64,000 nt of DNA from Linnemannia hyalina (taxonomy: Eukaryota > Mortierellomycota > Mortierellomycetes > Mortierellales > Mortierellaceae). The first letter of the stretch is position 1. Each line of letters begins with the position of its first letter. The notes beneath the pieces are model-generated. The model saw only the letters and a program-made list of their open reading frames with translations. It was not told the DNA's origin and did no database searches. Of the stretch, positions 11,623 to 21,242 are shown piece after piece. Both the position numbers and the translations under genes were made by a program. The stretch spans positions 1,984,001 through 2,048,000 of the forward strand of contig JAHRHY010000006.1 in NCBI GenBank assembly GCA_019671135.1. Direction: 5' to 3'.

Positions 11623-12309
11623 ATGGTTCTCAAGTCTTCCTTCACCATCCTCGTCGTCGCCACCTTGGCCGTCTTCTCCTCCTACACCCCTCAGGCTGAG
11701 GCTCACTCGTGGGCTGACTGCATCGACTGGAAGTTCAAGAAGAGCGGTAAGCAGGACTGGTCCGACAAGGGAGGCAAGTGCACCGGTTACGCCCGTCGCT
11801 ACCCCCTTAACAAGGCCTTTGGCTCCCTCGACTCTGCCTGGCCCAACCGCCACTACCAGCAGGTCCACAAGAACCCCAGCTCTGCCTTGGCTTGCTCTAA
11901 CCGCAAGGCTGGTGCCGAGCCCGGCTCTGACGAGACCCGTGCCAACCCTCCCTCCAAGGCCTATGGTGGCAAGTACGGTAAAATGACCGTCACCTCCGTC
12001 GGTGATACCCTCTGTGTCCGTTGGCCCGGCAAGAACCATGCTGCCAAGGGTCAGAAGAGCAGCAAGGTCCAGATCAACTTGTCCAAGTCTAAGAACGCCA
12101 AGGATATCTCCCAGAAGGAGTTGCTCAAGAACACCATTGCCCAGCTGAACTTCTCGAACTGCAACTCTGGAAAGAACGAGGATCGTCGTCCCTGCGGTGG
12201 TTGCTTCAAGGTTCCCGTCCGTGCCAAGGGTATCTACCTTCTCCAGTGGCGCTGGATGTTGAACAAGGACGAGTGGTACACCTCTTGCGCCGATATCCAG
12301 ATCAAGTAA
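11623..12309 (+). CDS. secreted protein with predicted N-terminal histidine (LPMO-like, copy 2)
   Basis: Single exon, 228 residues. A 27-residue signal peptide ends QAEA, so the mature protein should begin HSWADCIDW. It aligns through its length with the protein at 5733: YARRYP, AYGGKYG, LCVRWPGKNHA with the second histidine at 139, RRPCGGCFKVP and QWRWML...YTSCADIQIK. Eight cysteines in the mature chain suggest disulfides. The histidine pattern and C-terminal block support a copper His-brace enzyme acting on chitin or another wall polysaccharide, but this is inference. Codons are strongly biased to C- or G-ending synonyms, and with the TATA box this suggests high expression. It lacks the 3'-terminal intron of copy 1. 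A poly(A) signal AATAAA is at 12547-12552. Confidence 0.8.
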   Translation: MVLKSSFTILVVATLAVFSSYTPQAEAHSWADCIDWKFKKSGKQDWSDKGGKCTGYARRYPLNKAFGSLDSAWPNRHYQQVHKNPSSALACSNRKAGAEPGSDETRANPPSKAYGGKYGKMTVTSVGDTLCVRWPGKNHAAKGQKSSKVQINLSKSKNAKDISQKELLKNTIAQLNFSNCNSGKNEDRRPCGGCFKVPVRAKGIYLLQWRWMLNKDEWYTSCADIQIK

Positions 12310-12740
12310 ATTGCTTTCTTAGTAGTTCTCTTTTTCTCGTGGTCGGGAGTTTGAGGGGTGAAGAAAAGAGAGAGGGGGGAGCTCAACATAACCGGTTTCG
12401 AGTGTCGATTCTGGCTTTGCCGCCCTTCTCGCTTACCCCTCTCTTTTCATTCACTTTCCTACTCTTTACTCGTTCTCACATTTTTTAAACCCCTTTTTTG
12501 TACGATAACTCTACCTACCTTTTTCATTCTTTTCTCTTTGCCGGTCAATAAAAATCGAATGAACCCGAAGGGGGCATTTTCTCATACAAAAACAACAACT
12601 CTTTACCTTGTTCGCATGCATGTTTGTTTGAGTTGAAAAAAAAAGGTGGAGTGAGGGTTTTCTCTACTGGTACGCATATTTGCTCTTTTATATCTCGTTG
12701 TTCTTCAGGTTTCTGGTTCGTGTTGTTAAAGAGCTCTCAG

Positions 12741-12763
12741 AAAAAAAAAAAAAAAAAAAAAAA
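12741..12763. repeat. A23 tract
   Basis: An uninterrupted run of 23 As in non-coding DNA. Confidence 0.9.
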
Positions 12764-13534
12764 GAGGCGAAGATATAACAAGAAGGAAGCGAGGAGGAGG
12801 AATAGAGCCCAACGGTGCCCATGACTAAAGGACTCCGATTTAACGCGTGAAAAATTAAGAGGTTGCAGTGTCCTTTGCGCTCGATTTATTATCGCGCCCT
12901 TCTTGCTCTCTTCTCCATTGGACTCTCTCACTTTGCTCTTTTCTCCTCTTCTCCATTGCTCCAACAGGTGTGGACCCCCATGGAGTAGAAGAGAAAATCA
13001 TTGTTGTTGTTTTTTTTTCTTTCGTTCACAAAAAAAAAAAAAGCTCTCAAGAAATCAACAAAAAACTCCCCCCGGCCTGATAGCCTGGCTGCTTCCTTGG
13101 TAAACACTCTCTTTACCGGTGAATAAAGGACACAAAGGACACAAAGGACACAAAAGGACATCAATTCACTATTGCATGTGCATCCAAACAAAAAAAAAAC
13201 AAAAAAAAAAAAACAGACAGCACAAAACAGCAAAGTTTAGGCGCACCTTCTCTCTCCTTCTCCCCTATCCCCCCCCTCCCCTCTCTCTTCCTCATCCTAC
13301 TACAGTTTTGTTCAATGGTTCGTTTTCTCCACCCCCACAAAAACTACCACAGAAAATGAAAATGAATTAAAGACATCAATTAGCACTCAAAAAATGGCGA
13401 TTCTCGCCCGAAACACACATATATACATCCATATCAGATCGTCGTGGGGGTTTGCTCCACATTGTTTGTTGCTCTGATACAGTGATGCGTGGGTCAAAAG
13501 CACAAAGGAGGAAAAAAGAAAGGAGCGAGCGAGC

Positions 13535-13561
<27 letters not shown>
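13535..13561. repeat. (GA)n microsatellite
   Basis: About thirteen GA units in non-coding DNA. Confidence 0.9.
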
Positions 13562-13566
<5 letters not shown>

Positions 13567-14275
13567 CCGGCAGAACAGAAATCAGAGACCGAGAGAAGGA
13601 AAGATGCAGAGAAGTGAAAGAAGGAGGGGTGCAAGACAGTCTCGGTGCCGTAGATTGTGCAAGGATCGACACCTCTCACCTGCAATGGCACATTTCACTT
13701 CAGATCCTTCTTCTGTCCCTTTCTTTTGTCTCTCATACGAGTGCTATGAGAAATGAATTAAGCAAGGAAAGGTGAAAAACGTTAATGCGAAGGCTGAAAT
13801 TTGATATGCGAAAGAAGAGAACATTCTTTGCTGAGAAGAACAAGAAGCGGGGCATATGTTTCGATTCCATAATTTCACTCCGTGTAGGTCAAATTGGTTG
13901 CCCGATCCATGACCCATGATGCGTTCTACGATTCATGGAAGAAACTACGGCGCACGCTCTTTTTTTATTCATTCCTAGTCTACACCTACTCCACAACACC
14001 CTACCTGCCCTACATACATCGACACAGCAAAAAGCACTCCAGGAAGGACCCTGAACAAAAAAAACAAACCCCACTAGCAACCCTACACTGCCACCTAGCA
14101 TCAGACCCTTCGTCACCCTCAGCATAACAATGCCACATACATGAGAGCAGCTGGAACCTCACCATCAAAAAACACTGACCACCACCATCCTGCACTGCCA
14201 CCTTGGGGTCCTTCCTAATCACCAATGGAACGCATCCACCACCCAGCTCGTTGCGCTCAATAATTGCTCACAGAA

Positions 14276-16930
14276 TTAGTCATACAGCCCATATCCAGGG
14301 CCATAGCTAGAGGTGCTCCTGCCGGTAGCAGTAGTGGTCCGGGGCACGAGATAAAACTCCACCGTTTCCACGCAGTCGATACAAAGTATTGCATGACAGC
14401 ACGGTAACACATCTCGATTCCCACTACTACTACCACCACTAACCCGCGTCGTCGTCGTCGTCGTACGCAACTCACAACCCCGACAAATCAACAGACCTGG
14501 AAAAAGACGAGATCGCGATTCCATTGCCTCTTGAACCTCCGTCGCGTGTCGAAGCATCACTCGTTCCAACTTTCTGTCCACCCTTTCCAGCTCCGTGTAC
14601 GTGTCTGCTGTCGCTGTGTCTTTGTCGGTATACGGCTCGATTGCTTCTATCAGTCCGTCAGGGGATCGGGGTGGTGATGGTGGGATTGACCATTCGGTCG
14701 TAGCACCAGTCCTAGGATTGTTGCCTGTCATCGAAGAAGTACGCCCTGGACTGGTCAGCAAAGGAGGATCAGGCTGGTTCTTGAGAGATGGGACGACACA
14801 GAAATCCCGCGCGTTGTCTTTGCACCATTGACAGAGATGCATCGCAATCCCAGGATACTCCGTCATATCGATTTCTTTATAGTTGCTGTACTGCTGCCAG
14901 GCGGGTACATCAGAGTCGTTCTGCGTCGGCATTAGACTTGACCAATGGTCTTGAGCAGCATCCTCCATGATCGATGTCACCTCGGCCACATGCCACGCGA
15001 CAGTTTCCTCCAACTCCTTGTCCAACCCCATTAGTTTACTTGCACCGTTCGTCTTCCTGGTACCGTCCTGCGGTTCCTGTTGTTCCTGCATCAGTTCCCC
15101 ATTCGGTAGAATCGACGGTGCGTGTTCCAATGTTCCAAAGTCCCGGACAGTCAAAAGACGTGATGGTGGTGCCCCAGCTGGAATTGTTGGAATCGGTGAG
15201 GATTTGGTGTGTGCTAATGTTGTTGTTCTGGAAGATCGCCTGGTTGAGGTCTCGCCAAGGGTCAAGGATCTCTGGATACTCGACACCATGAGATCCGACA
15301 GGCGAGGAGAAGAAGAGGAGACACTAACACCGGTACTCCCAGGAGGCAGCCGTGAAACGGGAGAAGGCGCAGAAACAGGACGAGACGACGATAAGCGACT
15401 AGACCGGGACGACTTGGGAATAGGCAGCGACGGCGAGTGGGAAGAAAGTTTCTTGTCAGAAGAGAGTTTCTTGTCAGAAGAAAGAGGCGGTGAGAGACGT
15501 TGGGCGAGCCACTCGTTGTTCTTGATCCGACTGTGAATCGGGGCATGATGCGACCAAAAGATCGCAATATCGATCGAGATGGAGAATTTGCACTTTGAGA
15601 TCTTTGCACCCAACAATCCGAGTCGGCTTCGGTCATGGTCATGGTAGGCATAGAGGTTATCGTTTGGATTTGGGTCGACTATTTCGTATTGGGGGTCCGT
15701 GAAAGCTCGTCCTCGACAAACGACCAAGAACTGCTTCTCCTTGGATAGTGGTCGGTAGGGCGATGCTATTGTGGGTCCTTTGGCGATGACAGCCTCCGCT
15801 CCACAATCACAACTGATCTTGTGGAACAATTTCAGACCTAGACCTGTGTTGCTGCTGCTCTTGTTGGGGGTGACATGGGTAGTGCGGTTGAAAGGAAAAG
15901 AAGTAGGCAAGCCGGTGTTGTTGTTGGTAACAGAGGATGGGGAGATATTATTGGAACTGTTGGCGACACTGGTCTTGACTTTGTTACCCAGCCACCGGAC
16001 AACCGAAAAGTTGAACACTTCACACTTTGCCTGCCTCGCCGTCGCAAGAATCTCGTCCAAGCCCACGGTCTGCATGTGGTGCCATTCAAGAGCGTGCATA
16101 TGAAACCCGCACACCTTCTGCCTATCTGACGATGACAGACCTTGGAAAGTGGCCATCCGACCCAACTCTCCACCCACCGGTGCCGTTGCTGCAGTGGCTG
16201 TTGTCATTCCTCCCATCGTCCCGTTCCCGTTCCCGTTCCCGTTCCAGGTCCCCATCGGCACTGCCATCCTTGCTTCCCGACCAGTAGACGACGACTTTTT
16301 GTGTGACCGCCAAAGCTCCACCTTGTCGGCCTTCTCTGTCTGATGGAGCAACAGACGTGGCAACCCTGTCCTCAGTCCAGAACCACGATCCTCCATATAG
16401 TCCTTGGCGGTCGTCATGATACACGTCGTCGTCGTCGTCGTTGCCGTCGTTCCTACGCTATTGCGCTGTCGAGAGCAAACAAAAAAAAAGACAATACTTC
16501 GTCAGAAGACATGTTCATTCCTCCTTATGTTCTATCGACTTTGTTTCCTACGGTTGTCGTATGTCGTCCCAGAAAAAAAAAGAGAACAAAAAGCAAAACG
16601 AACATTTACCCCTTTGGCAGCACGGGCCAATACCCGCTCCTGATCCTCCTTACAGTCTTCACAGGGCTCCGGTTTGACCATCCCTCGTTGTTTCGGTGTG
16701 AAGTGGCATTCGTAGACCCAGTTTGTTTTGCGTATGTTAGTGTCGCCGGAGGAGGAAGAAGAAGAAGAGGGGGAGGAGGAGGGTTCTGGGTAAATGGAGA
16801 CGGATGTGAAGCCGCAGAAGCATTTGGGGCGGGCGAAGTTGATATGGAGAGGGGATGGTTGTAGTTTTGGTTGTGAGTAGGAGGAGGAATATGAAGTGGA
16901 AGAGGAGGAAGTAGGCGTGGGTAAATTCAT
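14276..16930 (-). CDS. array paralogue A: cysteine-rich zinc-module/RING-like protein
   Basis: Two exons on the minus strand, 16930-16610 and 16465-14276, with a 144-base phase-0 intron, give 836 residues. I do not recognise the family. Exon 1 carries RPKCFCG (C37, C39), TNWVYECHF (C75) and CEDC (90-93). Exon 2 opens with a Thr/Gly-rich linker, then VCGFHMHALEWHHMQTV (C226) and a block ending SVVRWLG. A second C-x-C module follows (LFHKISCDCG, then KQFLVVCRGRA, then SKCKFSI), then IHSR...NEWLAQ, a long Ser/Pro linker, LCQWCKDNARDFCVVP and an ELERV...RHATEVQ helix. The C-terminus is CRGCELR...DVLPCCHAILCIDC...EFYLVP, a RING-like pattern without the last C-x2-C pair. The C-x-C...C...C-G-F-x-x-x-A-L-E-W spacing recalls GRF-type zinc fingers. 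The start MNLPTP was chosen because it matches the position of the start in the two paralogues; an in-frame ATG 27 codons upstream also exists. Confidence 0.75.
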
Positions 16931-17186
16931 GCTATGAAGGTGGTGTGGGAGGGAAGAGTGTGGAAGTGGGATAAGGTGAAAGACGCGAAAAGAAGTGAAA
17001 GGAAGGAACAAATATCACCGCAAAAAGAAATTATGGGTAACTGATTTGATGCACATTGGAGAGACAAAAAAAAAGGAGTGATGTGGTGGTGGTATATAAA
17101 AATAAAACTGAAGAGATTAAGGGTAGATAGAGGTCCATCCATGCATCTTTGCATGCACATGGACGGAACGCAAAGCATCGCTTTGA

Positions 17187-17219
<33 letters not shown>

Positions 17220-17311
17220 ACTAGTCTATCCATTCCTGCTCTCGTCGTTATTTCATCACCATCACCATCGCCATCACCACCGTTTAAAGATGATAGAGCA
17301 TACGCTCACCC
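16931..17311. other. spacer between array copies A and B
   Basis: 381 bases with the promoter of copy A and the 3' flank of copy B. It holds an uninterrupted A29 tract at 17189-17217. No gene is seen. Confidence 0.55.
17189..17217. repeat. A29 tract
   Basis: Twenty-nine consecutive As on the plus strand, between two tandem paralogues. Confidence 0.9.
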
Positions 17312-19566
17312 CTACAACACCTCATGAGGGACGACGTAAAACTCGATGCAGTCAAGACACTGCCCGCACAAAAACATGTGGCTGCATGGGAGCATATCCA
17401 CATCCAGCTCTCGCAACTCGCATGACTCACATTCGAAAAAGAATGGGATCAACCACGAACGAGCCTCCGTAATCCGTTGAACTTGCTCCGCGTGTCGTGT
17501 CATCACCTCCTCCAGCTCCTTGTCAACTCGCTTAAGCTCCTGATCAACCTCCGCCTCAGCCTCAACTTGACAAGCAACTCCAGTGTCTATGTTAATATTC
17601 ATTTCGACATCCAGTTGTATCAAATGAGATGGCGAAGGGGGTGGATGGTGGTGACTGTGGTGGTGGCGATGGCGTGGGATAACGCAAAACTCGCGTCCGC
17701 CTTGTTTACAGTCCTTGCACAGTTGCAATCTGACAGTCGGAGTAGCGTCCATGTCAACCTTCTTGTAGAACTGACTGCCTACATAGTCTTCCTGCATCTC
17801 GAACGAACAACCCTCCTCATCGACTGGTATCCTTGACTTTAGTACTTTGACATGTTGTGCCAGCGCACCATGCAGCTCATCGTCTAGTCCCTTCAAGTCG
17901 CACTTTTCCGGTGCCTGCTCGGTGTGTCGAACTTCTTCTATCCAACGAACAAATTGTTGGCGACTGTGCTCATCACTGATGTGGTCTCTCGCCTCCCGTT
18001 CCTGAATCTGACTCTGGTTGTCCTCGTTGTAGAGAAATGGAGTCGACCGCAGCCTTTCATTCCGCTCGAGGTATTGCGTAGTCACGAGTGGTCCTGGTTT
18101 TGATGAGATGACTGGCTGCTGCGACCTCGACCCTGTCGCCGGCAATCCCCTAACAGCCGTGACCGTCTGCTCCGAACTAGTCGAAATGTAAATGGGGCGA
18201 GGATGGGAAAGTGGCAAAGATGTAGGAGGCAAGAGCCACTGTGAGAGCCAGGCGTTGGTCTCGACTTTGGCATGGATCGGAACCCGGTTGTATCCAAAGT
18301 TGGCAATCTCCAACGGAACCCCAAACGAACACAGCTGACCCGGTAATCCCATCCCAGTCCCTGCAGGGACCACCTTCCTCCCTCTCCTGCTCGATCTTGA
18401 TCCTGATCCTGGTCCTGATGTAGTCGTCGCCCCTAAGAACCCGGGGAAATTCCTATTCCCCATTTCACCACCACTTCCTCCACGATCTACAATCTCAAAA
18501 GACGACTTGGCCTCTGCGCGTGCTCGGCAAACAATCCAAAACTGCTTCTCCTGCTGCACCGAACTCGTATTGGTAGCAGCACCCCGATGACTGGAAATGG
18601 CGAGGGAAGAGGATAACGGAGTTGGTGGAGGAAGAACAGGAGCCCTGACTAGGGCAGCTTCCTTCTTGCAGAGACAGCCCATCTTGTGGAACAACTTCAT
18701 GTCCATCCCCATGATAATCGACATTGCATCATTGTCCTTGCTCTCGCTCTGCATACCTGTGCTGCTTGTCCCTGTAGTTGTCCTGGCGCTGGTGCCGGTC
18801 GACGTTACGGGTTTCCTGATCTGCTCACCCAGCCATCGAACGACCGACTGGTTGAACACCGGACAGTGCGTCTTGTCTGCAAGACGGAGGATCTTGTCGA
18901 TACCCACAGTTTGCATATGGTGCCATTCCAAGGCGTGCATATGAAAGCCACACACGCGGAGGTGGTCCAGTGGAGACAGGCCGTGGAATGCCGAAGGGTG
19001 ATCGATATTGGCTCCGATGAGTGACTTATTGTCCTTGTTGTTTGTTGTTGTTGAGAAATGGTCGGGTGGCGATGATGATGGTCGAGGCCAGAGTTCGACG
19101 TTGTCGTACATGGGAGCCATGTGTCTCTTATACTGGCGAGATTTCTTGGCATTGCTTGCCGTCGTTGTTGCTGTTGAGTCCTGAGAGGATGATGGGAGTA
19201 GGTCGTACTCTGCTGCGAACCCCTGTTATACGTTGACAGTCCAATATATTAAGTCAGTATGTGGTACCATCCTCTGAAACAAAAGAAGCATCAAACAAAA
19301 AGAAGTGGTTGATTGGTACGTACCATGAGCTCGTTTGACCTGCGGTTTGCCCGATGTCGTGCTTCCTCGCAGTCGTCACAGACAGCCGGTACGACCATGC
19401 CCCGTTGTTTGGGGGTGAAGTGACACTCGTATACCCAGTTGGTTTTCAGCAGAGGATCCTCCTCTCCTGGTGGGTTTGGGTAGATGGAGACAGCGGTGTA
19501 GCGGCAGAAACATTTTGGTCGAGGGAAGGTAACGGTGACAGGTGTTGGCGTGTACATCATCGACAT
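17312..19566 (-). CDS. array paralogue B: cysteine-rich zinc-module/RING-like protein
   Basis: Two exons, 19566-19324 and 19222-17312, with a 101-base phase-0 intron at the same protein position as in copies A and C, give 717 residues. Exon 1 has RPKCFCRYTAVSIYP (C19, C21), TNWVYECHF (C48), KQRGM and CDDC (63-66). Exon 2 has the invariant VCGFHMHALEWHHMQTVG, SVVRWLG, a second C-x-C module (MDMKLFHKMGCLC then KQFWIVCRARA), IHAK...NAWLSQWL, YKKVDMD, LCKDCKQGGREFCVIP and an ELKRV...RHAEQVQ helix. The C-terminal CESCELRELDVDMLPCSHMFLCGQC...FYVVP is the clearest RING-like half of the three. No signal peptide or membrane segment is seen, so it is probably intracellular. Function is unknown; zinc binding and perhaps nucleic-acid or ubiquitin-related roles are inference. 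The start is the first of two close ATGs (MSMMY); an open frame continues upstream through a minisatellite. Confidence 0.78.
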
Positions 19567-21242
19567 GGAGGGGAAGGGGGGGGGGGGGGGGGTGGCGGAT
19601 AGTTGAAGAGAGCGAAGGTGGGGATTGTTGAAGAGAGCGAAGGTGGTGGTGGATAGTTGAAGAGAGCGAAGGTGGGGGTGAATTGTTGAAGAGAGCGAAG
19701 GTGGGGGTGGATTGTTGAAGAGAGCGAAGGTGGGGGTGAATTGTTGAAGAGAGCGAAGGTGGGGGTGGATTGTTGAAGAGAGCGAAGGTGGGGGTGGATC
19801 GTCGAATAGAACGAAGGGGAAGGTGGTGAAGGAAAGAAGAGAAAGAAGAGAAAGAAGAGAAAAAGAAGAAAGAAGAAAAAAGAAAGCTATGTGAGTGTGA
19901 TCGAGGGTAACAAAAAGAAAGACAAAAGAGGAAAAAGAGGAAAAAGAGAGAGTCAAATACATCAGCCTATGAGAAAAATGGGCGATCATCCTCCCCTCCC
20001 TCCGTTTCAAATTGGCGTTCATGCATCGTCAAACAACAGTGTCGAAAAAAGTGGACTAACCTGAATACTGGTTATACAGTTACATATACTGTTTGGGAAT
20101 GAAAGAAATGAAAGAAATGAAAGAAATGAAGAACAAGGGTTGGATCCAAGCTATATAAATGGGGTCATATGCCGTGAAGGATGAGGAGGAAGCAAAAAAG
20201 GAGAAATAAAAAAAGGGGTCTTATTGTCCCTCATGCCAAGCGACCTTCTTCTCCCAGGACAGACGTCCTGTTGCAACCAATCCCAGCTTCTTTTTTTTCG
20301 TTCTCTTACCCTTAACCTCCAACCACCTCACGTGCAGGAACAACTATCCCACAATGGTTGGCTTGTTGCCTCATTGGTATTTCAACAGCCAACACCGTTC
20401 TTTTTCTTCACCAACACACTCAGTCCAGTAGCGATATCATCCACACCATACTTCGTGAAATCATCAAAACCATAGCACAAAATAATTAATTATTCAATCA
20501 AGGCTGATTAAGCCACAATAAATCCTTTCTTTCCTGTTTTTTAAAAAAAAAAATCCCCCTTTTCTTTGCTTCGCCCAGCTGCTTGGCCCTCCCTGACATA
20601 ACCTTATCAGTCCTCTTTCTATTTGCAAAATATCTCCTCCCTCGCCAAGACGCAACACATACACGCATAACACACTTCCTCACCCTCAGCGTCAACATCA
20701 ACCAGCATGACCCCTCATCCTTTCGATCCATTGACAGCATCGAAATAAATTAGAACATGGGTTGACAGCCTGATATCAAGCCCCATGCATACCCCCCTCC
20801 CCAATTCGCATCCTTATTTCTTCTTTCCTTCGTCATCTCTTTCTTCCTTATCCTTCCCCTCTCATCCACGACAACAATAATATCAAAACTGTTTCTCCTC
20901 TGTCTCGCTCCTCCTCCATCATCCATCCTCCACGTTGTTGTCAAGTCAAGCGGGCTTCTTTCTTTGAAATAACGACAACGGTTTCCATCCAAACACATCG
21001 CCGCCGTCCATTTCTATACATTCTTTGAAATATGTTTGTATGTTTGATTCTCACAAAAGAAAGAATGGAGGTGTCGCCCGTGCTTTTGGATTTTGATCAT
21101 TGTGCATGTTTGTCATGTTTGTCGTCCTTTTTTGCGCTCAGGCCAAAGAAAAAGAAACAAGGTGATGTAAAGAGACAAAAAAGAATTGCTCCTCAATCGC
21201 CCACTTACTTGACAATCCCACAAACCCTCTCTCCACAACCCA
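19567..21242. other. spacer between array copies B and C
   Basis: Contains a G17 run and a 29-bp minisatellite directly upstream of copy B, a purine-rich stretch to about 19990, GAAAT repeats near 20100-20130 and a TATATAAAT at about 20150. No supported gene. Confidence 0.5.
19598..19815. repeat. 29-bp minisatellite
   Basis: Seven near-identical copies and one degenerate copy of a 29-base unit with the core TTGAAGAGAGCGAAGGTG. The spacing is exactly 29 bases between copies starting at 19683, 19712, 19741 and 19770. It lies just upstream of the ATG of paralogue B on the minus strand, so it is promoter, 5' UTR or, less likely, coding. Confidence 0.9.

Larger units (their letters stand above)
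12310..14275. other. intergenic
   Basis: No supported gene. It contains the 3' UTR of the gene at 11623, an A23 tract (12741-12763), three or four direct GGACACAAA units near 13128-13158, a GA tract (13535-13561) and the 3' flank of the minus-strand array. Confidence 0.5.

Noticed and set aside
13128..13158. Direct repeats considered as a CRISPR or transposon-end signal
   Set aside because: The GGACACAAA units are adjacent with no spacers and no flanking gene; this is a simple tandem repeat in a eukaryotic genome.
14967..15536. 189-codon plus-strand open frame
   Set aside because: Lies opposite exon 2 of array paralogue A and has no motif.
19567..20022. Extending paralogue B upstream through the minisatellite to an ATG at 20022
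   Set aside because: The frame is open, but the paralogues start just before the first zinc-like block and the added sequence is repeat-derived with no counterpart in copies A and C.
20101..20160. TATATAAAT as promoter of array copy C or B
   Set aside because: It is on the wrong side for copy C and about 590 bases from copy B, and its orientation favours the plus strand where no gene follows.
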